DNA of 64,000 bases from positions 1-64,000 of the forward strand of contig NZ_CALCDX010000161.1 of assembly GCF_937900395.1 (NCBI RefSeq), written 5' to 3'. This document shows positions 1 through 8,652 of this stretch, in pieces. The stretch is from an uncultured Caulobacter sp. GTDB taxonomy: Bacteria; Pseudomonadota; Alphaproteobacteria; Caulobacterales; Caulobacteraceae. The translations under genes and the position numbers were made by a program. Every line of letters begins with the position of its first letter. The first letter of the stretch is position 1. Below the pieces are notes generated by a model. It was not told the origin of the DNA. It saw only the letters and a list, made by a program, of their open reading frames with translations, and ran no database searches.

Positions 1-485
1 AGATCGCCTTCCAGACCAACCTGCTCGCGCTGAACGCGGGCGTGGAGGCCGCGCGCGCGGGCGAAGCGGGCCGCGGCTTCGCGGTCGTGGCTCAGGAAGT
101 CCGGGCCCTGGCCCAGCGCTCGGCCGACGCCGCTCGAGAGATCAAGGAGCTGATCAACGTCTCGGGCGACCAGGTCAGCGCTGGCGTCGAGCGCGTGGGC
201 CGCACGCGCGAGGCGCTGCAACGGATCATCGCCCGCGTCGCCGAGATCAACACCCAGGTCAACGCCATCGCCGCCTCGGCCCGCGATCAAGCGCAGGGCC
301 TCGGCGAGGTCAATGCCACCATGGGCGAGATGGACCGCGTGGTGCAGCAGAACGCCGCCATGGTGGAAGAGACCACCGCCGCCGCCCACGCTCTGCGCAA
401 CGAGGCGCAGGAGCTGGCGCAGCGGGTCGACATGTTCGAGATCGGCCGCGAAAAGACCGCTTCGAAAGAGCAGCGCGCGGCCTAA
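1..485 (+). CDS. Methyl-accepting chemotaxis protein, C-terminal fragment
   Basis: The reading frame is open from base 3 and the gene starts before the window, so only the last 160 residues are seen. They match the highly conserved cytoplasmic signalling hairpin of chemoreceptors: IAFQTNLLALNAGVEAARAG, then GRGFAVVAQEVRALAQRSA and an EIK.LI segment. This tip binds CheA and CheW and controls autophosphorylation. A long helix follows and the protein ends in a lysine/glutamate-rich tail (REKTASKEQRAA). No CheR-docking pentapeptide is present at the C terminus. The sensing domain is outside the window, so the ligand and the paralogue cannot be named. Confidence 0.93.
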   Translation, partial: IAFQTNLLALNAGVEAARAGEAGRGFAVVAQEVRALAQRSADAAREIKELINVSGDQVSAGVERVGRTREALQRIIARVAEINTQVNAIAASARDQAQGLGEVNATMGEMDRVVQQNAAMVEETTAAAHALRNEAQELAQRVDMFEIGREKTASKEQRAA

Positions 486-503
486 ACCGCGCGCTCTTAG
501 ACT

Positions 504-1034
504 TTAGTCCATAGCGCCGATGTACGGCAGGCCGCGGCTCTTGCCTTCATCGTCGAGGCCGTAGCCCACCAGATAGCGAGCCGGCGCTTCCCAGGCCACG
601 AAGTCGGGATCCATGCCGCGCGAGGTCGGCCAGGGCTTGCGGGCGAACACGGCGGTGAGCACCTCGCTGGCGCCGGCGTCCTTCACCAGGCGCGCGGCCT
701 CCGACAACGACAGGCCGGTGTCGAAGACGTCGTCGACGACCAGGGCCCGACGGCCGACCAGCGGACGCTGCAGGTCCGCGCGGACTTCGCAGCGGCCCGA
801 GCTCTTGCGCTCGTCGTGGTACGACGCCAGCCACAGCGCGTCGAAACGCACGTCGCGGCCAGCCTTGTAGAGCGCGCGGGTCAGGTCGGCGGCGAACCAG
901 AGGCCGCCGGTCAGGAGGCAGACGACCACGGTGTCGTCGTCGATGCGCGGCGCGATCTGTTCGGCCAGCGCCTTCACCCGTTCGGCGATCTCGGCTTCCG
1001 AGATCAGGACTTCGGGCTTCTTGATGTCATTCAT
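504..1034 (-). CDS. Phosphoribosyltransferase, hypoxanthine PRT-like
   Basis: A 176-residue type I phosphoribosyltransferase. The PRPP-binding loop is clear (VVDDVFDTG, about residues 97-105), and the upstream VVCLLTGGLWFAADL strand fits the family's pyrophosphate loop. Length and layout fit hypoxanthine/guanine salvage enzymes, which join a purine base to PRPP in the cytosol. The start is set at MNDIKKPEV. The upstream zinc-finger gene ends inside this start (8-nt overlap), suggesting translational coupling. An in-frame extension to 1169 is possible but reads as low-complexity arginine-rich sequence. Substrate specificity (hypoxanthine, guanine or xanthine) cannot be settled from sequence alone. 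Confidence 0.85.
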   Translation of the reverse strand: MNDIKKPEVLISEAEIAERVKALAEQIAPRIDDDTVVVCLLTGGLWFAADLTRALYKAGRDVRFDALWLASYHDERKSSGRCEVRADLQRPLVGRRALVVDDVFDTGLSLSEAARLVKDAGASEVLTAVFARKPWPTSRGMDPDFVAWEAPARYLVGYGLDDEGKSRGLPYIGAMD

Positions 1035-1983
1035 GATGAGCGGGTTCGTGAGAGTCTGTAGGGACGGTTTTGTCCCCGCTCTCATGTCCCGGGGGGGCAT
1101 GTCCAGCCGCTTCTGACGTCGCGGACGCATCCTGCGCCCCACGCAGGGCGACATCGGGCTTCTCGCCATGGCCCTCGGCGGCCTTCTCGTGGCCGGCCTC
1201 GGGGTGGATCGAGGCCTTCACGCCGCCCTCTTCATTGGCGAAGCCAATCTGCAGGTCCTTGGCCGTACGAGGCGGGTCCATGAAGGTGATCGAGAAGTGC
1301 CGCACCTCGCCCGGCGGGATCTTGGCGTCGTGCGCGGCGGCCAGTTGGCCTGACACGCGCTTGCCCTCGCCATTGAGCAGCTCGACGCGCAGCGCCGGAG
1401 CGACCACCGCGTGCTCCGTGATGTTGCGGATCGCGCCCGTCACCGTGACCGCCGCGTGGCCGTCCTTCATCAGAGGCTGGGCCTTGATGCTGCCTCGGTC
1501 GATGACCAGGCCCACCGTGTTCACCGGCAGCCCTACCGCAGCGTAGGCGCCCGCCGTGCCGGGCATGATGCGGACAATGTCGATCCGGAAGATCAGGGCG
1601 CCGATCACCAGGGCGGCCATCACCGCCGCCATGCCCGCCCAGACGATCCCGGTGACGGTGGCTTCGCGCAGCCGTCGCTCGGCGTCGGCGCGGGCGCGGA
1701 AGACCTTGGGAAGCTCTTCTCCGGGCAGAGCGCTGACGGGCGGCTCTTCCTCCGGTTCGTTGGCGGGCTGGTCTCCAGCCGCCGAGGCCGCGACGGCTTC
1801 AGAGTCGCCCCGGCTGGCGAGGCTAGGGTTTTCGGGGTCCTCGAAAAGATCGGCCGCCGCCTCTTCGTTGCGCGCCGTCCAGCGGTGACCACAGGCCGCG
1901 CAACGCACGACCCGGCCTTCCGGACCGACCTTGGAGTCGTCCACGAAATAGCGGCTGGCGCACTCCGGACAGGTCAGTATCAT
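1027..1983 (-). CDS. MJ0042-type zinc-finger membrane protein (DUF3426-like)
   Basis: The N terminus carries the MJ0042 zinc ribbon: two CxxC pairs (CPEC and CAAC) within the first 40 residues, with the typical YFVDDSKVG and VRCAACGHRW contexts. An acidic low-complexity linker follows, then one transmembrane helix (about residues 112-134), then a beta-rich extracytoplasmic domain with a conserved-looking GAIRN segment as in DUF3426. The histidine-rich tail (HGEK, HAPPGHESGD, HEPAHHE) is unusual and could bind metal. The start at 1983 puts the zinc ribbon at the N terminus; an ORF extension to 2007 adds eight residues without support. It is divergent from ftsE. Function is unknown. Confidence 0.83.
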   Translation of the reverse strand: MILTCPECASRYFVDDSKVGPEGRVVRCAACGHRWTARNEEAAADLFEDPENPSLASRGDSEAVAASAAGDQPANEPEEEPPVSALPGEELPKVFRARADAERRLREATVTGIVWAGMAAVMAALVIGALIFRIDIVRIMPGTAGAYAAVGLPVNTVGLVIDRGSIKAQPLMKDGHAAVTVTGAIRNITEHAVVAPALRVELLNGEGKRVSGQLAAAHDAKIPPGEVRHFSITFMDPPRTAKDLQIGFANEEGGVKASIHPEAGHEKAAEGHGEKPDVALRGAQDASATSEAAGHAPPGHESGDKTVPTDSHEPAHHE

Positions 1984-2066
1984 GGCCGCGAATCGAACGA
2001 TCCCCACACACAGCTTACGGGGTCGCCGATTTTAACCCTGATGTCCAGAAAGCCCAGTGACGCGCC

Positions 2067-2774
2067 TTGCGGATCGACACAGAACAGGGCGATGACGCCC
2101 TACCGGTGGTCCGCTTCGAAGGCGTCTCCATGCGCTACGGCCGGGCGCCGGAAACCCTCAAGGATATCAGCTTCTCCCTCCGTCAGGGCTCGTTCCATTT
2201 CCTGACCGGAGCCTCCGGCGCGGGCAAGAGCTCGCTGCTGAAATTGATCTATCTGGCCCACCGTGCGTCACGAGGACGCGTGGAGCTGTTCGGCCGCGAC
2301 ATCAGCCTGCTGCACGCCCACGATCTGCCGTTCGTGCGCCGCCGGATCGGCGTCGTGTTCCAGGAATTCCGGCTGCTGGAGCACCTGTCGGTGTTCGACA
2401 ACGCCGCCCTGCCGCTGCGCATTCTCAAGCGCAAGCCCGCCACCTATCGCGAGGACGTCGCCGAGCTGTTGAACTGGGTTGGCCTGGGCGAACGCATGCA
2501 CGCCCTGCCCGCGACCCTTTCCGGCGGCGAGAAGCAGCGGCTGGCCATCGCTCGAGCGGTCGTCGATCGCCCCGACATCCTGCTGGCCGACGAGCCGACC
2601 GGCAACGTCGACCCGGCCATGTCGCTGCGCCTGCTGCGCCTGTTCGTCGAGCTGAACCGCCTGGGCACCACGGTGCTGATCGCCACCCACGACGAAGACA
2701 TGGTCGCCCGCGCCGGGAGGCCCGCCCTGCGGCTGCACGACGGTCGCCTTTTGGGCGCCGAGGCGGCGCCGTGA
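2067..2774 (+). CDS. ftsE: Cell-division ABC transporter ATP-binding protein FtsE
   Basis: A 235-residue ABC ATPase with Walker A GASGAGKSS, Q-loop region VFQEFRLLEH, signature LSGGEKQR, Walker B ILLADEPTGNVD and H-loop ATHDEDM. The order, length and the immediately following ftsX identify FtsE. FtsEX sits at the inner membrane and couples ATP hydrolysis to control of septal peptidoglycan hydrolases. The listed start is TTG with a weak ribosome-binding site. GTG at 2106 is an alternative that would begin at VVRFEGVSMRYG, close to where most FtsE proteins start. The stop overlaps the ftsX start by 4 nt (GTGA). Confidence 0.93.
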   Translation: MRIDTEQGDDALPVVRFEGVSMRYGRAPETLKDISFSLRQGSFHFLTGASGAGKSSLLKLIYLAHRASRGRVELFGRDISLLHAHDLPFVRRRIGVVFQEFRLLEHLSVFDNAALPLRILKRKPATYREDVAELLNWVGLGERMHALPATLSGGEKQRLAIARAVVDRPDILLADEPTGNVDPAMSLRLLRLFVELNRLGTTVLIATHDEDMVARAGRPALRLHDGRLLGAEAAP

Positions 2775-3664
2775 CCGCCCTGTTCGACGTTTCGCGTTGG
2801 CGGCCTGGGCCTTTGCTGCCGCCGCGCGACGCACGGGACGGCGCGCTGGTGTTCGTGGTCGCGGTGCTGTGCTTCCTGGCCTGCGTCACGGCCTTCGCCG
2901 CTCTTGCCGCCAATCGCGCCGCTCATGGCTGGACGGCGCAACTGACCGGCTCGGCCACCGTCGTCGTCCGCGCCCGCGCCGGCGAGACGCCCGACAGCGC
3001 CGCCGCCCGCGCCGCCGAGACGCTGGCCGGCGTCCGCGGCGTGATCGAGGCCCAAGCCCTGACCCGCGAGAAGGCCGAGGCTCTGCTGGAGCCCTGGATC
3101 GGCAAGGACGCGCTGGTCGAGGACCTGCCCACGCCGCGCCTCGTCACCCTCGACCTGGATCCCAAGGCCCCGCCGACCGCCGAGACCCTGGACAAGGCCC
3201 TGCGCTCGGCCGGCGTCGACGCCACCGTGGACGACCATAGCCGCTGGATCGCCGACATCGAGCGCGCCGCCAACATGGCCCGTCTCGCCGCTTTGGGCGT
3301 TTTTACGCTGATCGCGGCGGCCGCGGCTGCAGTGATCGCCTTCGCCACCCGCGCGGGCCTCGCCGCGCGCCACGAGGTGATCGAGGTGCTGCATTTCTCG
3401 GGCGCCGAGCGCGGCTTCATCGCCGGACTGTTCCAGGGCCGCTTCGCCATGATGGGCGCGCTCGCCGGCTTCCTGGGCGGGGCCAGCGCGGCTGGCGTTG
3501 GCGCCCTGCTGCGCTATTTCGGCGGCGGCGCGGGCCTCGCGCCCGTCTTGCCGCTGGCTTGGATGGATCTGTTGGCCGCCGCGCCCGCGCCCTTCGTCGC
3601 GGCGCTGATCGCCGGGATCTCGGCCCGCCTGGCCGCCTCGCGGATCGTGGGGGAGATGGCGTGA
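2771..3664 (+). CDS. ftsX: Cell-division protein FtsX
   Basis: A 297-residue integral membrane protein with the FtsX plan: a cytoplasmic N terminus, TM1 near residues 20-45, a large periplasmic loop (about 50-165) and three further transmembrane helices in the C-terminal half. It forms the membrane partner of FtsE and passes the ATPase signal to periplasmic amidase activators. The GTG start overlaps the ftsE stop (GTGA), and its own end overlaps the next gene the same way, so the four genes from ftsE to plsC form one translationally coupled operon. Confidence 0.92.
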   Translation: MTALFDVSRWRPGPLLPPRDARDGALVFVVAVLCFLACVTAFAALAANRAAHGWTAQLTGSATVVVRARAGETPDSAAARAAETLAGVRGVIEAQALTREKAEALLEPWIGKDALVEDLPTPRLVTLDLDPKAPPTAETLDKALRSAGVDATVDDHSRWIADIERAANMARLAALGVFTLIAAAAAAVIAFATRAGLAARHEVIEVLHFSGAERGFIAGLFQGRFAMMGALAGFLGGASAAGVGALLRYFGGGAGLAPVLPLAWMDLLAAAPAPFVAALIAGISARLAASRIVGEMA

Positions 3665-4278
3665 AGTCGCTGGCCGCCCTGCTGATCGCCCTGATGATCT
3701 GGGGTCTGGGTCTCGTGGCCTTCACAGGCCGCGTGGATCTCTCGACCCCCGCCCCCGAACCGCCCGAGGCCGATGGCGTGGTCGCCCTCACCGGCGCCTC
3801 CAATCTGCGACTGGAAGCGGCGACGCGGCTGCTCGAGGAAGGCAAGGGCAAACGTCTGCTGATCTCGGGCGTCAACCGCGAGGCCACCCGCGCCGACGTC
3901 CAGAGCGTCACCAAGGCCGTCAAGCCGATCTACGACTGCTGCGTGGACCTGGGCTTCACGGCGGCCAATACCGTGGGCAACGCCCTCGAGACCGCCGAGT
4001 GGGCGCGATCGAAGGGCTATGACAGCCTGATCGTGGTCACCGCCGACTATCACATGCCTCGCTCGATGCTGGAGCTGAGCGCCGCCATGCCCGGCGTGAA
4101 ACTCTATCCCTATCCGGTGCGGACCGACCTCAACGCCCATCGCTGGTGGAAAACCACCAGCAGCGCGCGACGCATGATCGTCGAATATTGTAAGTACCTG
4201 GCCATCCTGGGACGCGAGGCGTTCCTGGGCCTTGGCCCCAAGACCAAAGACGCCCCCGAGGCGAAGGACGCTCCTTGA
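3661..4278 (+). CDS. YdcF family (DUF218) membrane-anchored protein
   Basis: A 205-residue protein with an N-terminal signal anchor (KSLAALLIALMIWGLGLVAF) and a DUF218/YdcF domain: DGVVALTG near residue 39, RLLISGVN, the ANTVGNALETAEWA helix and VTADYHMPRS. YdcF-family proteins are linked to envelope and cell-wall metabolism; the ElyC/SanA relatives act in envelope integrity. The start GTG at 3661 overlaps the ftsX stop; an upstream ATG at 3559 lies inside ftsX and is not used. The position between ftsX and an acyltransferase fits an envelope role, but the substrate is unknown. Confidence 0.87.
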   Translation: MKSLAALLIALMIWGLGLVAFTGRVDLSTPAPEPPEADGVVALTGASNLRLEAATRLLEEGKGKRLLISGVNREATRADVQSVTKAVKPIYDCCVDLGFTAANTVGNALETAEWARSKGYDSLIVVTADYHMPRSMLELSAAMPGVKLYPYPVRTDLNAHRWWKTTSSARRMIVEYCKYLAILGREAFLGLGPKTKDAPEAKDAP

Positions 4279-4985
4279 TCTATCTGCGCTCGTTCCTGTT
4301 CCAGCTCGTTTTCTGGCTGTGGTCCGCGACGATGGCGATCCTGATGCTCGTCACGATCCCGCTGCCGCGCGCGGTGAACCGCGCTTGCCTGACCTTCTGG
4401 TCGAAGGGCGTGATCCTGGCCCTGCGCTGGCTGGCGGGGGTGCGTATCGAACTCCGCGGCCGCGAGAATGTCCCGACCGGCGCGGCCCTGGTGGCGGCCA
4501 AGCACCAGTCGATGTTCGACGTCTTCAGCCAGTTCGCGATCCTGCCGGACGCCTGCTTCGTGATGAAGAAGGAGCTCTTGATGGTGCCGCTGTTCGGCTG
4601 GCATGGCCTCAAGGCGGACATGATCGTCGTCGACCGCGACGGTCACTCGGCGGCGCTGAAGAAGCTGGTCCGCGACGCCAAGGAGCGCCTGAAGGGCGTC
4701 CGGCAGATCGTGATCTTCCCGGAAGGCACGCGGGGCGATGTGGGCCAGCCCGGCGACTACAAGCCCGGCATCGCCGCGCTCTATCGCGAGCTCGACATGC
4801 CGGTGACGCCCCTGGCGCTCAACTGCGGCAGCCACTGGGACAAGAGCCTGTTGCTCAAGCCGGGCACCATCGTCTTCCAGTATCTTGAGCCGATCCCCGC
4901 CGGCCTGAAGCGCGCCGAGTTCATGCGCGAGTTGCAGACCCGGATCGACGGCGCGACCCAGGCGCTGGAGAACGAGGGGCTCTAG
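4275..4985 (+). CDS. plsC: 1-acyl-sn-glycerol-3-phosphate acyltransferase
   Basis: A 236-residue PlsC-family enzyme, which adds the second acyl chain to lysophosphatidic acid to make phosphatidic acid at the inner membrane. The catalytic HX4D motif is KHQSMFD (about residues 77-82), and the glycerophosphate-binding block is IFPEGTRGD (about 149-157). An N-terminal hydrophobic stretch (residues 4-30) anchors it. The TTG start overlaps the preceding stop (TTGA), continuing the ftsEX operon. It converges with the next gene, the two stop codons overlapping by 2 nt. The family also contains lyso-ornithine-lipid acyltransferases, so the exact acceptor is inferred. Confidence 0.9.
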   Translation: MIYLRSFLFQLVFWLWSATMAILMLVTIPLPRAVNRACLTFWSKGVILALRWLAGVRIELRGRENVPTGAALVAAKHQSMFDVFSQFAILPDACFVMKKELLMVPLFGWHGLKADMIVVDRDGHSAALKKLVRDAKERLKGVRQIVIFPEGTRGDVGQPGDYKPGIAALYRELDMPVTPLALNCGSHWDKSLLLKPGTIVFQYLEPIPAGLKRAEFMRELQTRIDGATQALENEGL

Positions 4986-5539
4986 CCGCCTCCCTCGATC
5001 GCCTCGACCATCTTCAGCAGCCGCTCCATCGCGTGGTCGCGCACGCCGTCTTCGCGCAGGTGCATGACCAGATCGCGGAGATAGTCGATGTTCGGCCCGG
5101 ATAGCCCCGCCGCGCCAGCGATCAGCTGGGCCTGCTGATCCAAGGTCAGCGCGCCGGCCCACTGGCTGTGGTTCATGTCCGACAGGAAGACCAGCGCCAG
5201 CGCCTTGCCGTTACCGTCGATCTTCACGTCGCGCCAGGTCTCGAAATAGGTCTCGGTCGGCTGCTCGCGCTCGCGCAGATAGCCGTAGACCTCCTGCCAT
5301 TCCGAAGCCGCCACCCGATAGGCCATGCCGCGCACCGCGCCGCCCGGCGCCAAACCCAGCACCAAGCCCGGCCGCTCGTAGGTGCCGCGATGGTGGACTG
5401 AATAGATGCAGAAGGCGCGTCGCCGCCCGTGGAGCACGGCCGTTCTTCGGTCTATGAACGGGAACCCGGGCCGCCACATCAGCGATCCGTATCCGAACAC
5501 CCAGCGATCTTCGCCGCCGCCTGCCAAACCCATAGCCAT
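4982..5539 (-). CDS. Gamma-glutamylcyclotransferase, ChaC type
   Basis: A 185-residue ChaC-family protein. It begins WVFGYGSLMWRPGF, the GCT substrate-binding loop YGSLMW, and has RRAFCIYSVHHRGT, GLVLGLAPGG and YLREREQPTETYF; the glutamate near residue 92 fits the family's catalytic acid. ChaC enzymes cleave glutathione to 5-oxoproline and Cys-Gly in the cytosol. The start is MAMGLAGG at 5539, with a second ATG two codons on that has a better-placed GGGA. It diverges from the DUF2125 gene with only 21 bp between starts. The open frame runs much further upstream but that part is the shadow of the neighbour. Confidence 0.9.
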   Translation of the reverse strand: MAMGLAGGGEDRWVFGYGSLMWRPGFPFIDRRTAVLHGRRRAFCIYSVHHRGTYERPGLVLGLAPGGAVRGMAYRVAASEWQEVYGYLREREQPTETYFETWRDVKIDGNGKALALVFLSDMNHSQWAGALTLDQQAQLIAGAAGLSGPNIDYLRDLVMHLREDGVRDHAMERLLKMVEAIEGGG

Positions 5540-5560
5540 TCCCGACTGGACGCGCCTTTC

Positions 5561-6583
5561 ATGACCCATAGCGACGCCGCCCCGTCCCGCAAAGCCCCCC
5601 AAAAAGCTCGGCGGAGCCGCCTCTTCGCGCCTTTCATCCTCGCCGCCCTCGTCGCGGGCGGTTGGAGCTACGGCTGGTTCTGGCTGCGCGGCCAGGCCGA
5701 GCAGAAGATGGACGCCCAGGCGGCCGACCTGAAGTCGCGGGGCTATGATCTCTCCTGGAGCGGACGGACCTTCCACGGCTTTCCGTTCCGCATGAACGTG
5801 GACCTTACCGACGCGCGCGTCGCCGAGCCGACCGGCTGGGCGGTCCGCGCGCCGGTTCTCAAGGGCGAGGCTGCCATCTTCGACGTCACCCACTGGGTGC
5901 TGGTCGCGCCGCAAGGCGTGGTGCTGACCCGTCCTGAAGCCGGCGACGTAGCGATCACCGGCCAGGCCCTGCGGGCCAGCATCTCGCACATTAAGGAATA
6001 TCCGCCGCGTATCTCGGTCGAAGGCGCGGGTCTGACCTTTACGCCGGCGACCGACGCCAAGCCATTCCAGCTGGTCTCGGCCGACGGCATGCAGCTGCAC
6101 CTGCGCGCGGGTCCGGACGACCAGGGCGCGATCTTCTTCAAGGCCGACGGCGCCAAGACCGCCTTCACCGGCCTGCTGGGCCGCATCGCCCAGGACAAGA
6201 CCGCGTCGATGACGCTGGAGACCAAGCTTTCGCACGTCTCGGCCCTGCGCGGCCGCAACTGGGAAGCCGCCGTGAAGGGCTGGAGCGCCGCGGGCGGCCA
6301 GATCACCTTCGAGCAGAGCCAGATCCTGGCCGGCGACGCGGAGGGCAAGGCCAAGTCGGGCGTGCTGTCGGTCGACTCGGAAGGCCGTCTGACCGGCGAC
6401 CTCGAGGTGGCGATCAAGGAGCGCGCCGACCTCTCCAAGCCGATCCGCACGCCGGAGCAAGCCCTGGCCGCCGCCGCCCAGGCGATGGGCCGCGAACCGG
6501 TCATCGAGGCCAGCCTGCATTTCCGCGACGGCCGCAGCTTCCTGGGGATCCTCGACACCGGCCCCGCGCCGACCGTCTACTGA
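5561..6583 (+). CDS. DUF2125 family protein
   Basis: A 340-residue protein with a short basic N terminus, one transmembrane helix (LFAPFILAALVAGGWSYGWF, about residues 21-40) and a large exported part. The block WSGRTFHGFPFRMNVDLTDA just after the membrane segment is the DUF2125 hallmark found across Alphaproteobacteria. The rest is beta-rich with many short repeats and looks like a periplasmic or AsmA-like domain. The start ATG at 5561 is chosen because it places the TM helix near the N terminus; a longer frame back to 5429 is antisense to the ChaC gene. Function is unknown. Confidence 0.85.
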   Translation: MTHSDAAPSRKAPQKARRSRLFAPFILAALVAGGWSYGWFWLRGQAEQKMDAQAADLKSRGYDLSWSGRTFHGFPFRMNVDLTDARVAEPTGWAVRAPVLKGEAAIFDVTHWVLVAPQGVVLTRPEAGDVAITGQALRASISHIKEYPPRISVEGAGLTFTPATDAKPFQLVSADGMQLHLRAGPDDQGAIFFKADGAKTAFTGLLGRIAQDKTASMTLETKLSHVSALRGRNWEAAVKGWSAAGGQITFEQSQILAGDAEGKAKSGVLSVDSEGRLTGDLEVAIKERADLSKPIRTPEQALAAAAQAMGREPVIEASLHFRDGRSFLGILDTGPAPTVY

Positions 6584-6686
6584 TCGAGCAACGATCACCC
6601 AAAGCGCAATTTTCTTCCCGTGAGCGCTGGCTATTGCGTGTTTGGCGGCAAAGACTATGGTCCGCCCTCCAATTTCGGGGAAGAAC

Positions 6687-7487
6687 ATGGGCAGCGACGC
6701 GACGGACGCCACACCGTCTCTCGAAGAGGTCCGATGGCGGCTCGACGCCATCGACGGTGAACTGCTGAAGCTGCTCGACGAGCGCGCCAGCCTGGCCGGC
6801 GCGGTCGCCGCCGCCAAGCGCGCCTCGGGCGACACCGGCTTTGGCCTGCGCCCCGGTCGCGAGGCCCAGATCGTTCGCAAGCTGCTCGAAGCGCCGCGCA
6901 AAGGCGCCTCCAACGCCCTGGTCATCCGCATCTGGCGCGAGATCATGGCCGACAATCTGGCCCGCCAGGGTCCCTACCAACTGGGCGTGTTCGGCGGCCG
7001 CGAGCCTGCCCGCACCGTCGAGCTGACCCGCCTCCGCTTCGGAACCGCCCCGCGCCTGTCGCTGGTCCCCACCGCCCAGGACGCGCTGGCCGTGGCGCGC
7101 GCCCCCTGGGGCGTTGCGGTGCTGCCCCTGTCCAGCGACACGCCCTGGTGGGGTCGCCTGCTGGCCGAGCCAAAGCTGAAGGTGTTCGCCGCCCTGCCCT
7201 GCCTGGCCGTGTGGGGACCGCAGGCGGCGCTGGCCGTCGCCGAGGTCGAGGTGGAGCCGACCGGCGGCGACCAGACCTTCTGGGTCACCGACTCGCCCAA
7301 AAACGCCGCCGCCGTCGTCGAGGCCCTGGGCCAGGACGGCGTCGCCGCCGAAATGGTCGCCGAGGCCGGCGGGCTGAAGCTGTTTTCACTGTCGGGCTTC
7401 TTCCAGCCGCACGACGAGCGACTGGCGCGCGCGCCTGGCCAACTGACGGGCGTCATCGGGGCTGCGCCCGAGCAATTCGACGTGTAA
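6687..7487 (+). CDS. Chorismate mutase (AroQ domain) with C-terminal extension
   Basis: The first about 95 residues are an AroQ-type chorismate mutase: LDAIDGELLKLLDERASLAG, a lysine in AAAKRASG, the RPGREAQIVRKLL helix and IWREIMADNLARQ. It would convert chorismate to prephenate. The remaining about 170 residues resemble the periplasmic-binding-like and regulatory parts found behind chorismate mutase in alphaproteobacterial proteins, without the full catalytic motifs of prephenate dehydratase that I can recognise. The start at 6687 follows a good GGGGAAG ribosome-binding site. It precedes hisC and a prephenate dehydrogenase, making a compact tyrosine/phenylalanine cluster. Confidence 0.85.
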   Translation: MGSDATDATPSLEEVRWRLDAIDGELLKLLDERASLAGAVAAAKRASGDTGFGLRPGREAQIVRKLLEAPRKGASNALVIRIWREIMADNLARQGPYQLGVFGGREPARTVELTRLRFGTAPRLSLVPTAQDALAVARAPWGVAVLPLSSDTPWWGRLLAEPKLKVFAALPCLAVWGPQAALAVAEVEVEPTGGDQTFWVTDSPKNAAAVVEALGQDGVAAEMVAEAGGLKLFSLSGFFQPHDERLARAPGQLTGVIGAAPEQFDV

Positions 7488-7533
7488 GAAGCGGCCGCCG
7501 TACACCTGAACCGTACGTAGCCTGAGTAGTCCG

Positions 7534-8652
7534 ATGACCGTGTCCGCCGATCGCTTCACCGCGCCTCGCCCCGTCCCCAAGGCCGGGATTCTCGACATCC
7601 ACGCCTATGTCGGCGGCAAGTCGAAGGTCGAAGGCGTCGCCCATCCGGTGAAGTTGTCGAGCAACGAGAACATCCTGGGCAGCAGCGACAAGGCCAAGGC
7701 GGCCTATCGCGACGCGGTCGACCGCCTTCACATCTACCCGGACGGCAAGGCGGGCATCCTGCGCGCGGCGGTCGCCAATCGCTACAACCTGGAGCCCGAG
7801 CGCCTGACCTTCGGCGACGGCAGCGACGAGATTTTCGCCCTGCTGTGCCAAGTCTATCTTGAGCCCGGCGACAACATCGTCCAGGGCGAGCATGGCTTCG
7901 CCGCCTACGCCATCGGCGCCCGCGCCTGCCAGGGCGAGGTGCGGATGGCCAAGGAGATCAACCACCGCATCGACGTCGAAGAGGTGGTGAAGTGCGTCGA
8001 CGAGCGCACGCGCCTCGTCTTCATCGCCAACCCGGCCAACCCGACCGGCACGTGGCTGACGGGCGAGGAGATCCGCGCCCTGCACGCGGCCCTGCCGCCG
8101 TCGGTGGTCCTGGTGCTGGACGGCGCCTATGCCGAGTTCTGCAGCGACCCGCGCTTCGAGGACGGTCTTGATCTGGCCCGCACCGCCGAGAACGTGATCG
8201 TCACCCGCACCTTCTCGAAGCTGCACGGCCTGGCCGCCCTGCGCGTCGGCTGGGGCTATGCGCCCAGCCACATCATCGAGCCGATCGAGCGCATCCGTCC
8301 GCCGTTCAACACCTCGATCCCCGCCCAGGAGGCGGCGGTCGCGGCGCTGTTCGACGACGACTTCCAGGCGCGCTCGCTGGCCCTGGTCGAGCAATGGCGG
8401 CCTTGGCTGATCCAGCAGCTGGGCGGTCTTGGCCTCGAGGTCACGCCGTCGGCCGCCAACTTCGTGCTGGCGACCTTCCCGACGACGCCCGGCAAGACCG
8501 CCCTGGAGGCCGAGGCCTTCCTGGCGTCGAAGGGCTATCTGGTCCGCGCGGTCGCCAACTACGGCCTGCCGAACGCGATCCGGATCACTATCGGTCTGGA
8601 AGAGCAGAACCGCGCCGTAGTCGAACACCTGACCCAGTTCATGGCCCGCTAG
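7534..8652 (+). CDS. hisC: Histidinol-phosphate/aromatic aminotransferase
   Basis: A 372-residue fold type I PLP enzyme of the HisC family. It has the N-terminal LSSNENILGSS substrate motif, GDGSDEIFALL, the NPANPTGTWL loop, the DGAYAEF aspartate, the PLP lysine in TRTFSKLHGLAALRVGW (about residue 229) and the distal arginine in NAIRITIG. HisC enzymes transfer an amino group between glutamate and imidazole-acetol phosphate, and many also act on aromatic keto acids. Its position between chorismate mutase and prephenate dehydrogenase suggests an aromatic amino-acid role. The next start codon follows the stop directly. Confidence 0.92.
   Translation: MTVSADRFTAPRPVPKAGILDIHAYVGGKSKVEGVAHPVKLSSNENILGSSDKAKAAYRDAVDRLHIYPDGKAGILRAAVANRYNLEPERLTFGDGSDEIFALLCQVYLEPGDNIVQGEHGFAAYAIGARACQGEVRMAKEINHRIDVEEVVKCVDERTRLVFIANPANPTGTWLTGEEIRALHAALPPSVVLVLDGAYAEFCSDPRFEDGLDLARTAENVIVTRTFSKLHGLAALRVGWGYAPSHIIEPIERIRPPFNTSIPAQEAAVAALFDDDFQARSLALVEQWRPWLIQQLGGLGLEVTPSAANFVLATFPTTPGKTALEAEAFLASKGYLVRAVANYGLPNAIRITIGLEEQNRAVVEHLTQFMAR

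Noticed and set aside
5540..6955. N-terminal extension of the gamma-glutamylcyclotransferase frame
   Set aside because: The upstream part is antisense to the DUF2125 and chorismate mutase genes and lacks protein-like motifs; the ChaC domain starts at 5539.
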